Assembly (NCBI GenBank): GCA_029027825.1
Contig: CP093399.1
Span: forward strand, 1,736,001-1,800,000
Direction of reading: 5' to 3'
From: Rs1 sp029027825
GTDB taxonomy: Bacteria; Pseudomonadota; Gammaproteobacteria; Pseudomonadales; Balneatricaceae
Length of the DNA: 64,000 bases
Below are positions 19,245 through 26,377 of the stretch, piece after piece (the stretch's first letter is position 1; each line of letters begins with the position of its first letter). A program made the translations under genes and the position numbers. The notes below the pieces were generated by a model. It was given only the letters and a program-made list of their open reading frames with translations. It did no database searches and was not told the origin of the DNA.

Positions 19245-20568
19245 ACTATTTGATTTATCAGTCATAGGCATTGAGTGGGGCAGCCTGTTGATGCTCGGCA
19301 TTATGTTTGTGCTGTTAGCCACAGGCATGCCACTGGCAATGGTGACGGGGATAGTGGCGCTATTTTTTGCCATTTTTTGGATAGGCCCCCACTCTACACC
19401 TTTATTGATTAGCCGAATTTACAGTTTCTCCACCTCTTATGTATTTGTAGCGGTACCTATGTTTGTACTGATGGCTGCTATACTCGACAGATCAGGTATT
19501 GCCAAAGATCTGTTCAATGCGATGCGCATTGTCGGCGGGAAAATTCGTGGCGGAGTAGCCGTACAAACCTTAGTCGTCGCCGTGTTCCTCGCCGCTATGT
19601 CTGGTATTATCGGCGGTGAAACGGTGTTGCTTGGGCTTCTGGCACTGCCGCAGATGTTACGCATGGGTTACAACCGTAATTTAGCCATCGGCGTAGTCTG
19701 TGCAGGTGGAGCCTTAGGTACTATGGTACCGCCCTCCATCGTACTGATTATCTACGGATTAATTGCCAACGTCTCGATCGGCGATTTATTTACCGCCTCT
19801 TTTGTACCGGGCTTATTACTCGCCTCTCTTTACGTTATTTACGTCTTAGTCCGCTGTTATTTAGACCCTAGCTTAGCACCGCTCCCCCCGGAACAAGAAT
19901 TGAGCATGAGCCGTGCTGAAAAATGGAAGGTGCTAAGCGGTGTTGCGCTACCCGTTGCAGTTGCCTTTACCGTACTGGGAAGTATCTATGCTGGTATTGC
20001 CTCTGTCACCGAAGCGGCCGGAGTTGGAGTGGCAGGTATCACCCTCTCTACTTGGGTGCGTGGCGAGTTCAACTGGGAGCTGATGCGTGAAAGTGCCAAG
20101 CAGACCTTGCGTACTTGCGGCATGATTATCTGGATTGGCATCGGCGCAACCATGATTGTAGGCGTCTACAATTTAATGGGCGGGATGCGCTTTGTCGAAA
20201 GTTTAATCCTCAACTTTGGTGACGGTAGCGCACTGTCGATCCTCTTATTGATGATGGGTATCCTAGTCTTGCTCGGTGGGGTGTTAGATTGGGTAGGTAT
20301 CGCATTACTCACCATGCCGATTTTCGTGCCGATCATCATTCAATTGGGTTTCGATCCTATCTGGTTTGGCGTGGTGTTCTGTATGAATATGCAGATATCA
20401 TTCTTGACCCCACCCTTTGGCCCCGCCGCTTTCTACCTGAAGAGTGTCGCACCACCGGAAATAACCTTGTCCCATATTTTCCGTGCCGTACTGCCCTTTA
20501 TCGGCTTGCAGGTAATAGCACTCACATTACTGGTCAGCTTCCCAGTACTGGCGCTGTGGTGGCAGTAA
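19237..20568 (+). CDS. dctM: TRAP transporter large permease (DctM family)
   Basis: 443 residues and about 12 membrane segments, the transport channel of the TRAP system driven by Na+ or H+ gradients. Seen: GMPLAMVTGIVAL, VFVAVPMFVLMA, SGIIGGETVLLGLLALPQML, CAGGALGTMVPPSIVLIIYG and NMQISFLTPPFGPAAFYLK, all DctM landmarks. It completes the DctPQM set with the two genes before it. A hairpin about 15 bp downstream probably ends the operon. Confidence 0.93.
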   Translation: MFELFDLSVIGIEWGSLLMLGIMFVLLATGMPLAMVTGIVALFFAIFWIGPHSTPLLISRIYSFSTSYVFVAVPMFVLMAAILDRSGIAKDLFNAMRIVGGKIRGGVAVQTLVVAVFLAAMSGIIGGETVLLGLLALPQMLRMGYNRNLAIGVVCAGGALGTMVPPSIVLIIYGLIANVSIGDLFTASFVPGLLLASLYVIYVLVRCYLDPSLAPLPPEQELSMSRAEKWKVLSGVALPVAVAFTVLGSIYAGIASVTEAAGVGVAGITLSTWVRGEFNWELMRESAKQTLRTCGMIIWIGIGATMIVGVYNLMGGMRFVESLILNFGDGSALSILLLMMGILVLLGGVLDWVGIALLTMPIFVPIIIQLGFDPIWFGVVFCMNMQISFLTPPFGPAAFYLKSVAPPEITLSHIFRAVLPFIGLQVIALTLLVSFPVLALWWQ

Positions 20569-20581
20569 TAACACTTAAATA

Positions 20582-20611
20582 ATCCATAATCACCGTAGGG
20601 TGGTTATGGAT
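20582..20611 (+). terminator. Hairpin downstream of dctM
   Basis: 13-bp stem ATCCATAATCACC (582-594) / GGTGGTTATGGAT (599-611) with a GTAG loop and one G-T pair. The following bases CTTAGCC are only weakly T-rich, so termination efficiency is uncertain. Confidence 0.6.
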
Positions 20612-20735
20612 CTTAGCCTGATTCTATATAAAGATAGTAAGTGGGGTAACGCAAAAAGCAATAACTGAAACGGCGTATATGAGCAGCTCCCAATTTTCAA
20701 ATGTCGAGAAATCTTTATATAACAGGATTTACCCA

Positions 20736-21160
20736 AAACAGCGCTTTGGGACAGGCACTATTTATAAAACAGCGCTTTGGGACAGGCACTATTTATCAAA
20801 TCGCTTTGGAAAAGACACTGTTTAAAACCCCAGAACGCTAAATTTATAGTTATTATCTCTAGTAAAACTGACTTTTATAGGAATATAACAACGCATCACA
20901 TCGTTTTTGTAAACCGCCTTGGTATTGCCGCCGAAACTATTTACTAATATTCGTGAAGCGTAACGACAGAAAGTCTCACAGAGCGAATGTGAGCAATATA
21001 CGCCCTTTCTGAGGCCGCCAATTTTAAATCGCAGAGGAGTCTTTCGGTACAATGAGTTGGATTTTTATCTACAGGATGTACGGTATTTGGCGGTGCCATG
21101 GATGGCAATAAGCCACTGCGGTTTCGTTTCTTTTCTCGCAAAAAACAAACTCGACCTTTC
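20736..21160 (+). repeat. Family-3 island repeat, copy a
   Basis: Begins with tandem units of about 31 bp, each with GCGCTTTGGGACAGGCAC plus ATTTATMAA (two good units at about 20738-20798 and a decayed third to 20829). A moderately conserved middle follows, then GTACAGGATGTAC, GCCATGGATGGC and an interrupted TTTCTTTT...AAAAAACAAA hairpin at about 21069-21150. The last three motifs recur in the copy at 29041. Short ORFs here are translations of the repeat and are not genes. 20612-20735 and 21161-21354 show nothing definite. Confidence 0.7.
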
Positions 21161-21354
21161 GTGGTAGTAATAGCCGAAACCAACCAAGCTCTAACTTTCA
21201 GCAATATATTAGCATTCAATCAAACAGCACCTGCCCCGCTAATAGAATCAACACCGAAGGTAATTCGTGCCACGTTTGTCTAATCAAATGATCCTGCCAC
21301 TACATTCTGCTACACTTACTCGGCTAACATTAAAAACTAAGATTTTACCTCCCT

Positions 21355-22092
21355 ATGCAACAGCAACGCCCACCACTTAAGCAAGCCAAAAGTATCGACA
21401 ACGTATTCAATAGTGCTTATTGGCATCTAAGCCAACAAGACTTCACGATTGCAGAAATACGTACCAAATTAGCCCGTAAAACAGAAAACATTGAGTGGAT
21501 CGAAGAGGTGCTTGCACGACTGATCGACAATCGTTTTTTAAAAAACGACTTAGAATTTGCGCTACATTATTGCGAATCTGCATTTAACAATGAAATTGGC
21601 AAGAGCGCGATACGTCGAAAATTAACGATGCGTGGTATTTCGGTCAGTGAGATAGATGCGGCACTCGCGCAACTGATTGAACAGGGAAATATTAATTTCA
21701 ATGAAAAGGCGACCAATCAACTACTCAATCGCTACGTAACCTTCGATGGAGTGAGTAAAGAAAAAATTTACTCTCAAATGACAAACCGAGGGTTTTCTCG
21801 CCAAGAAATCGATCAAGCTTTATTGCAGCACCCTGAACATGATTCATTGCGAACCAAGATAGAAATCAAAGCCGAAAAAGCAGATATAACCGTTGAAATA
21901 GTCAAGCTATACCGAAAAGGGAAAGGACAAACCCTTATTCTTCGTGAATTAAAGCAACGTCTAATTGATGTTACTAAATTTGAAGAAACGCTATACCAAC
22001 TAAGCCTTGCAGGTGATATCGACTTATATCAAAGTTGTCGTGATCAATTAGCTAAAAAAAACTACCACTTATCTGATTATAAAGAACAATAA
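21355..22092 (+). CDS. recX: RecX-family regulatory protein, truncated by an in-frame stop
   Basis: RecX proteins bind RecA filaments and modulate recombination. The 245-residue product shows repeated three-helix RecX units: WHLSQQDFTIAEIRTKLARK, LIDNRFLKNDLEFALHYCES, IRRKLTMRGISVSEIDAALA and a third unit after KEKIYSQMTNRGFSRQEID. It is longer than E. coli RecX (166 residues), in the range of three- to four-unit versions. The TAA at 22090 interrupts it: the frame continues as KAYAYLSRKGFTGDEIKEAM to a TAG at 22168-22170, and this is the conserved RecX C-terminus. A CAA-to-TAA change would explain it. recA is not nearby, so this is an orphan copy. No Shine-Dalgarno is seen. Confidence 0.75.
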   Translation: MQQQRPPLKQAKSIDNVFNSAYWHLSQQDFTIAEIRTKLARKTENIEWIEEVLARLIDNRFLKNDLEFALHYCESAFNNEIGKSAIRRKLTMRGISVSEIDAALAQLIEQGNINFNEKATNQLLNRYVTFDGVSKEKIYSQMTNRGFSRQEIDQALLQHPEHDSLRTKIEIKAEKADITVEIVKLYRKGKGQTLILRELKQRLIDVTKFEETLYQLSLAGDIDLYQSCRDQLAKKNYHLSDYKEQ

Positions 22093-22170
22093 AAAGCCTA
22101 TGCTTATTTATCACGAAAAGGCTTCACGGGTGATGAAATAAAAGAAGCTATGTCGCCTGAGCAAAATTAG
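22093..22170 (+). pseudogene. Severed C-terminal end of the recX-like gene
   Basis: 25 codons in frame with the preceding gene after its TAA, reading KAYAYLSRKGFTGDEIKEAM and five more residues. The YLxRKGF motif is what RecX proteins have at this point, so the stop at 22090-22092 looks like a recent nonsense mutation. Family-3 repeat DNA begins at the very next base after the TAG. Confidence 0.65.
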
Positions 22171-22310
22171 CTACGGAGCCACCGAGAGCGAAGCTGGGCC
22201 TGCGACTATATGGATATAGGAGGTAGCGTAACGCAGGGAGCAGTTATCGAGACGGCCCATCTGAGCGGCCGCCAATTTTGTTAATCGCACAGGAGTCTTT
22301 CGGTAATGGC
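22171..22310 (+). repeat. Family-3 island repeat, copy b (truncated by IS3 element)
   Basis: CTACGGAGCCACCGAGAGCG followed by a G+C-rich core shared almost base for base with 24875-24990, including CTATATGGATATAG, GTAACGCAGGGAGCAG and GCGGCCGCCAATTTTG, then AGTCTTTC. It starts immediately after the recX frame and stops where the IS3-family element begins, so the 3' motif block of the family is absent. Confidence 0.7.
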
Positions 22311-22340
22311 TGATCTGGCAAGACTTTTCCGGACATATTT

Positions 22341-23156
22341 CTAAGCAGCTTTTCTATATGCTTCATCGTATTCCATTGGAGCTACGTAACCAATGGTTGA
22401 ATGTTTTCTCCGGCGGTTATAAAACACCTCAATATATTCAAATATGGCCTGCTTAGCATCACTCCTTGTTTTAAACTTCTCGTGATGAACCATCTCGGTT
22501 TTTAAAGTATGAAAGAAGCTTTCCGATGGTGCATTATCCCAGCAATTACCTTTTCTACTCATGCTGCAAATATACTTATTCTTCTTTAAGAGTGCCTGAT
22601 AACTATCTGAAACGTATTGGCTGCCGCGATCACTGTGCACTATTAACCCAGCTTTAGGCTTCCGTTTACGCAGCGCCATCTCTAAGGAATCAGTGACCAG
22701 TGTTGCAGGCATCCTCTTGTCCATCGACCAACCTACGACGGTTCTAGAATAGAGATCTATGAAAACAGACAGATACAGCCATCCCTCTAAAGTTTGTATA
22801 TAGGTAATATCACCAACGTATACCTGATCTGGACATTCTGGAGAAAACTCCCTATTGAGTATATTTTCAGCAACGGGTTTATTATGTTGAGAGTCCGTTG
22901 TTACTTTAAAGGCTTTTGTTATTTTCGCTTCAAGGTTTTCTTCCTTCATTAACCGTCTGATACGTTTCCGACTAACCTTTTTACCTAGGTCTACCAAATC
23001 ACTTTGTATACGGCGTGTTCCGTAGATCTTATGGCTATCTTGGTGGCTTGTCTTGATGTCGGCCTTCAATGCCTGATCCTGCAACTCTCGGTGAGATACA
23101 GGACGCTTGAACCATTCATAAAATCCACTGCGAGAGACACAAAGTACTCGGCACAT
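22341..23156 (-). CDS. IS3-family transposase OrfB (DDE integrase domain)
   Basis: 271 codons from an internal ATG, but the natural product is an OrfAB fusion: the frame is open upstream to the A6G site at 23237-23243 and reads LRYSFISDHLELFNLSLMCR before this ATG. The catalytic DDE triad is visible as D in VYVGDITYIQT, D in GLIVHSDRGSQY and E in NAPSESFFHTLK. HTH_21-like KIYGTRRIQSDL and the C-terminal RRRKHSTIGYVAPMEYD are typical. Catalyses copy-out/paste-in transposition. Confidence 0.92.
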   Translation of the reverse strand: MCRVLCVSRSGFYEWFKRPVSHRELQDQALKADIKTSHQDSHKIYGTRRIQSDLVDLGKKVSRKRIRRLMKEENLEAKITKAFKVTTDSQHNKPVAENILNREFSPECPDQVYVGDITYIQTLEGWLYLSVFIDLYSRTVVGWSMDKRMPATLVTDSLEMALRKRKPKAGLIVHSDRGSQYVSDSYQALLKKNKYICSMSRKGNCWDNAPSESFFHTLKTEMVHHEKFKTRSDAKQAIFEYIEVFYNRRRKHSTIGYVAPMEYDEAYRKAA

Positions 23157-23203
23157 GAGTGAAAGATTAAACAGCTCTAAGTGATCACTAATAAATGAAT
23201 ATC

Positions 23204-23515
23204 TTAGTGAAGTTCTCTGGCAAAGAAGACCGCCGCCTTTTTTAAGATAGCTCTTTCCTCCTTTAAGCGAGCGACTTCTCGTCTCAGTCTTTTATTCTCA
23301 TCATATATGTGCTCTTTGTTAAGACTTTTTGCTGGCTTAGCCCCTTCACTGACACTATGATATTTATTAATCCAAGTGTGTAAAGTACTGACATTTAAGC
23401 CCAGTTCTTTTGCTGTAGCAGCGATAGATTGATTGGACTCAATGGCTAATTGAATAGCAGACTCTTTAAACTCACTTGTATAATTATTTGGTTTCTTTCT
23501 AGACATCAGACACAC
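23204..23515 (-). CDS. IS3-family transposase OrfA (HTH)
   Basis: About 100 residues with an N-terminal helix-turn-helix that binds the IS ends (FKESAIQLAIESNQSIAATA, KELGLNVSTLHTWINKY) and a C-terminal leucine-zipper-like helix (ENKRLRREVARLKEERAILK). The likely start is the second Met, giving MSRKKPNNY. It overlaps the extended orfB frame through a slippery A6G, so it yields both OrfA and the OrfAB transposase. Confidence 0.9.
   Translation of the reverse strand: MCLMSRKKPNNYTSEFKESAIQLAIESNQSIAATAKELGLNVSTLHTWINKYHSVSEGAKPAKSLNKEHIYDENKRLRREVARLKEERAILKKAAVFFARELH
23237..23243 (-). other. Programmed -1 frameshift site of the IS3 element
   Basis: AAAAAAG on the minus strand within codons for ILKKAAVFF of OrfA. 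Slipping back one base joins OrfA to the upstream-open orfB frame, giving the fused transposase, as established for IS3-family elements. Confidence 0.7.
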
Positions 23516-23601
23516 CTTAAATAGGTTAATATTATGTATATTTATGTGTCCGGTAAACTATAACCACATCAGGCGGGTCTAATTTAAAGTTTAAGGAAAA
23601 A

Positions 23602-23660
23602 CCGAATATACGGAACCGAATATACAGCGAATATACGGCAACGAATATACGGGACATACA
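23602..23660 (+). repeat. CGAATATACGG micro-repeats
   Basis: Four near-identical copies of CGAATATACRG spaced 12-14 bp apart, just right of the IS3 element and leading into the RAYT relic. The last unit, CGAATATACGGGACATAC, also starts the matching sequence at 26184, so the array lies at the outer edge of the RAYT-associated unit. Confidence 0.6.
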
Positions 23661-23983
23661 TGTTTTATTACAATGAAGCCAAACACATCCTGAAACAAGC
23701 CCTTTCAATAAGTGTCTACGTCATAAAGGTTTAATCGGAATATTCTGATAAATTAACACTGAATCAATGATCTACACACAATAACTCTCACACTTAGAAT
23801 CGTCGATAATCAGTAACTCACTAGCCACCATGTAATTACCTCGGAAACAATTTGCAGATTAATGTAAAACCAATAATCCACGTGATAGATAGTCATTTCT
23901 CTTGCTCTCGCAAGACTTCACAACGGCCCATCGCCCGACCAAAATGATGCGCTCCTTTAGACCGCATCGCTTTATGTTTAATG
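23641..23983 (-). pseudogene. RAYT transposase relic, C-terminus and 3' flank
   Basis: About 340 bp nearly identical to 26190-26518, covering the last ~45 codons of the intact RAYT (HKAMRSKGAHHFGRAMGRCE, VLREQEK then a stop) and about 200 bp of its 3' flank. The match ends abruptly at TCGCTTTATG. A substitution produces an early stop, so it is not functional. It is younger than the other relics, judged by its similarity. Confidence 0.85.
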
Positions 23984-24008
23984 GCTTTGAAACTGATGAG
24001 AAGACGGC

Positions 24009-24137
24009 CTAAAATGACCGCTTACTTACATGGCCATAGCCAATGGTTAGCTTTCCTGCTGGGCAAATGTAAGCCTTAGCCCTGAATCCTTCGTGCTCTT
24101 TCACTAGATCAAGTCCAGCGCTGTTTATCTGTCTCAT
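24009..24137 (-). pseudogene. Phage-type lysozyme (GH24) N-terminal fragment
   Basis: 42 codons read MRQINSAGLDLVKEHEGFRA, then KAYICPAGKLTIGYGHVSKR and SF before a stop. This is the start of a T4/P21-type endolysin: catalytic Glu in HEGFR (residue 16), Cys25 at the second catalytic position of the ECT subtype, and Thr31 before GYGH. Full-length relatives have about 150-165 residues, so three quarters are missing; the RAYT relic begins about 26 bp beyond its end. GAGGA sits 6 bases before the ATG, so translation of the stub is possible. It indicates a lost prophage. Confidence 0.75.
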
Positions 24138-24161
24138 GATCTATCCTCGAGTTTTGGGTAT

Positions 24162-24187
24162 AAAAAAGCCCAGCTCGAAGGCTAGGC
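24162..24187 (-). terminator. Rho-independent terminator, twin hairpin 1
   Basis: On the minus strand GCCTAGC / GCTGGGC forms a 7-bp stem followed by TTTTTT. The same 26-bp sequence, with three differences, occurs at 24624-24649. It lies just upstream of the lysozyme fragment, so it would end a transcript arriving from the right. Confidence 0.7.
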
Positions 24188-24345
24188 ATGTTGTGTATTA
24201 CATTTAGCAAATTACGATACGAAAATCTGTTTGTGTTTTACTTGTGATACTTAAAGAATATTTAAAATATACTTTTCATACAACAAACGATATTTAATCA
24301 AACATAAAGTAGTCTTATTGAATCATTTAGCAAATAGGATGCATT

Positions 24346-24612
24346 ATGAAAATTAACAAACCAGGTTTATGGATTTCAGCCATATATTTATTGATACATT
24401 TAATTGTTATGCTAATTCCGTCCGGCTCAGGCATGATCTCTCTGGGCTACCTTGGAAACTTACTTCTAGTAATGCATAATTTTTATTTACTGGAATTTTT
24501 AGGTGTTATCCATAATGAAAATTCATGGGTTTTCTGGCTAGCGATTGCTACTGCTTTCCAAATTTACATCGTAAGTTATTTTATAGGCCACTTGTTTCGT
24601 AATAAGTCTTAA
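24346..24612 (+). CDS. Small hypothetical membrane protein
   Basis: 88 residues, not recognised. Three hydrophobic segments (about 8-26, 33-55 and 60-83) with a basic N-terminus (MKINK) and C-terminus (HLFRNKS). AGGA lies about 6 bases before the ATG. It stands alone between two near-identical hairpins and next to a lysozyme fragment; a holin-like origin is conceivable from size and neighbourhood, but no holin motif is visible and the strand is opposite. Treat as a plausible expressed gene of unknown role. Confidence 0.5.
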   Translation: MKINKPGLWISAIYLLIHLIVMLIPSGSGMISLGYLGNLLLVMHNFYLLEFLGVIHNENSWVFWLAIATAFQIYIVSYFIGHLFRNKS

Positions 24613-24623
24613 ATTGCAGAAAT

Positions 24624-24649
24624 AAAAAAGTCCAGCTCGGAGGCTAGGC
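24624..24649 (-). terminator. Rho-independent terminator, twin hairpin 2
   Basis: Second copy of the hairpin at 24162 (GTCCAGCTCGGAGGCTAGGC on the plus strand with A6 before it; T6 after the stem on the minus strand). It faces the same way as the first, so the two form direct repeats around the small membrane-protein gene. Confidence 0.65.
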
Positions 24650-24667
24650 GGCTTTACTAAGGTAAAA

Positions 24668-25010
24668 TATTTGGCAATATTTGGGACAGGCACTTTTTAT
24701 AACCATAGAACACCACATTCTTAGCTATATCTCTAGTAAATCTCACTTTTTCAGGAATATACCCACATCTCACATCGGATCTAACTACGGAGCCATAAAC
24801 CACCCCTCCTTGGTATTGCCGCCGGAGAAATTTACTAAGCTTGCGGGTGCAGCGCCAGGGCGTCGCGTAGAGCGAAGCTGGGCCTGCGACTATATGGATA
24901 TAGGGGGTAGAGTAACGCAGGGAGCAGTTACCGAGACGGCCCATCTAAGCGGCCGCCAATTTTGTGAATTGTGCAGAAGTCTTTCTGCAATATAGGTTTT
25001 ATTCTTTGGG
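24668..25010 (+). repeat. Family-3 island repeat, copy c
   Basis: Starts with one TTTGGGACAGGCACTTTTTA unit, then the shared middle (AGAACACCA, ATCTCTAGTAAA, GGTATTGCCGCC), and then the G+C-rich core also present at 22171-22310 (CTATATGGATATAG, CGCAGGGAGCAG, GCGGCCGCCAATTTTG) and AGTCTTTCTGCAATATAG. The terminal GCCATGGATGGC block is absent. 25011-25101 shows nothing else. Confidence 0.7.
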
Positions 25011-25101
25011 GTAACGTTACAGTCTTTTAAAAAGTCACAAGGTGACAAGCAACATCCGATAATTATCCCGAATAACCAGTAATTCTGAAGAATCAGGCAA
25101 T

Positions 25102-25128
25102 AAAAAAGCAGCCTATAGCTGCTTATTG
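25102..25128 (-). terminator. Terminator of the zeta-toxin operon
   Basis: Minus strand AAGCAGCTATAGGCTGCTT followed by TTTTATTG: a 7-bp stem with a short loop and a T-tract, about 15 bp after the stop of the 56-codon gene. Confidence 0.8.
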
Positions 25129-25141
25129 ATTGCCTGAATAA

Positions 25142-25312
25142 TCAAACTGATTTTAAACTGTTCGCCATATCAACTATTTTCTGTTGTTCAGTTGACGCAG
25201 CTTTAAGAGCCTTAGCAAAAATCTTCTTTTTGTCTCTAGCTGCAGACGAGCGAAAAAAATCTGAAAACTTTGTAGACTCAACTTTAGGACGCCTTTCTAA
25301 TAGTGAAAGCAT
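25142..25312 (-). CDS. Small basic protein downstream of zeta toxin (candidate partner)
   Basis: 56 residues, start MLSLLERRPKVESTKFSDFF, end QQKIVDMANSLKSV. It begins 16 bp after the zeta-toxin stop, has AGAGGT about 8 bases before its ATG, and is followed by a good terminator, so the two form an operon. The sequence is charged (RSSAARDKKKIFAKALKAAS) and probably mostly helical, with no recognised domain. Its place suggests an antitoxin or modulator, although classical epsilon antitoxins are larger and lie upstream. Function is inference; the existence of the gene is well supported by the ribosome-binding site, spacing and terminator. Confidence 0.7.
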   Translation of the reverse strand: MLSLLERRPKVESTKFSDFFRSSAARDKKKIFAKALKAASTEQQKIVDMANSLKSV

Positions 25313-25328
25313 GATTGTTTACCTCTAT

Positions 25329-26051
25329 TTAGCCTAAACCAACCACTGTATTAATGGCCGCAGTATTATACTTAGTGTGTATATATTGGTCAATGTTATT
25401 GACATTACTATGGTACAACTTTGCAGAGCCGTCAAGGTTTTTGACGAGAACTCCCATCCTGATGCTCTGTCCGAAATAACTCTTTAGTTCATTTACAACA
25501 ACTTGGGAAGATATGAACTGAGTAACAAAAATTTCGGGAGGAACTCTTCTCCCTTCCAATTTTTCTCTAGCCATGACAAACTCCCAAGCTTTTTCGGGGT
25601 TTTGATAAACGAATAGTATCTCCACATGTCGTTGCTTGTTCAGCGAACGCTCTATATTCTGTTTGGCTTTGTCGAAATCTGATAGAGTGGAGTCGAGGAT
25701 AAAGCTAACTTTTCGCTTTAACGCCCTATCGTGAATAGCTTCGACTAATCTTGTAGCTGGAGCTTGAAACAGATGAGAGTTGGCTCCGTTATAAGCCTCA
25801 AATTCGCCTCTAAGTTCATCATTGTCAATATGCAAAGCCGACCCGTCTAGTTGAAAGAGCAGCTGTCTTGCTATTTCTGTTTTCCCTGCTCCAGGAGAGC
25901 CGGCCATGAAAATGGAAACAGGGTTCTCTTCGCGTGGATAAGCATCAACATATTTTTTTGCTATAGCCTTTTTGTTTGCTTTCCTTCGGACAAAAGCCAT
26001 AGCGGTATCATGTATCGCTTTCTCTTCTTCACTAACACAATCATGCATCAT
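25329..26051 (-). CDS. Zeta-toxin family kinase
   Basis: Zeta/PezT toxins phosphorylate UDP-N-acetylglucosamine (or related sugars) and poison cell-wall synthesis. The 240-residue protein has Walker A GSPGAGKT at 51-58, the substrate-binding IDNDELR at 75-81 with catalytic Asp, LDSTLSD at 119-125 and the AREKLEGRRVPPEIF segment at 161-175 that carries the ATP-contacting arginines. AAGG precedes the ATG. No epsilon-type gene lies upstream; a 56-codon gene follows at 16 bp. Without a proven antitoxin it could also be a housekeeping-type zeta kinase. Confidence 0.85.
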   Translation of the reverse strand: MMHDCVSEEEKAIHDTAMAFVRRKANKKAIAKKYVDAYPREENPVSIFMAGSPGAGKTEIARQLLFQLDGSALHIDNDELRGEFEAYNGANSHLFQAPATRLVEAIHDRALKRKVSFILDSTLSDFDKAKQNIERSLNKQRHVEILFVYQNPEKAWEFVMAREKLEGRRVPPEIFVTQFISSQVVVNELKSYFGQSIRMGVLVKNLDGSAKLYHSNVNNIDQYIHTKYNTAAINTVVGLG

Positions 26052-26120
26052 AAAATTACGCCTTGGAATTATAATAGCACCGTCAAGGATCCTATATCAG
26101 CCTCGTAATGATAAAACAAA

Positions 26121-26182
26121 CTCATGTTCAGTGACAATAAAGTTTGTAACCTTGCGGTTTTATAGGTAAAACTTTATTGTAA
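26121..26182 (+). repeat. Inverted repeat and island motif upstream of zeta gene
   Basis: CTCATGTTCAGTGACAATAA (26121) recurs at 29470 and, inverted, at 30435-30454. Here it is part of an inverted repeat, ACAATAAAGTTT ... AAACTTTATTGT, with a ~20-base loop ending at about 26181. It lies 70-130 bp upstream of the zeta start. The remainder of 26052-26377 (26184 on) is the 3' flank of the RAYT gene, duplicated at 23641. Confidence 0.55.
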
Positions 26183-26377
26183 GCGAATATACGGGACATA
26201 CATGTTTTATTACAATGAAGCCAAACACATCCTGAAACGAGCCCTTTCAATAAGTGTCTACGTCATAAAGGTTTAATCGGAATATTCTGATAATTTAACA
26301 CTGAATCGATGATCTACACACAATAACTCTCACACTTAGCAGCGTCGATAATCAGTAACTGTCTAGCCTGCATGTAA

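Larger units (their letters stand above)
22311..23571 (-). mobile_element. IS3-family insertion sequence, complete
   Basis: 1,261 bp. Imperfect terminal inverted repeats begin TGATCTGGCAAGACTTTTCC (left, 22311) and TGATGTGGTTATAGTTTACC (right, read inward from 23571) and both continue with GGACAYAT. A 3-bp target duplication GGC flanks it (22308-22310 and 23572-23574). Two overlapping-phase ORFs, orfA and orfB, are read on the minus strand and joined by a -1 frameshift site, as usual for IS3. No internal lesion is seen, so it may be active. Confidence 0.92.

Noticed and set aside
20736..20829. Tandem ~31-bp repeats as a possible CRISPR array
   Set aside because: Units are contiguous with no unique spacers, and no cas gene is present.
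20822..21283. Overlapping frames of 61-91 codons on both strands
   Set aside because: They lie wholly within the family-3 repeat; the translation follows the GCCATGGATGGC/GTACAGGATGTAC block, which is non-coding in other copies.
24162..24649. Integron-type cassette with attC sites
   Set aside because: The hairpins lack the GTTRRRY/RYYYAAC cores, and no integrase is nearby; they are ordinary T-tract terminators on the minus strand.
24657..24995. Frames of 95 and 104 codons on opposite strands
   Set aside because: Both are translations of family-3 copy c and its core; not conserved as protein between copies.
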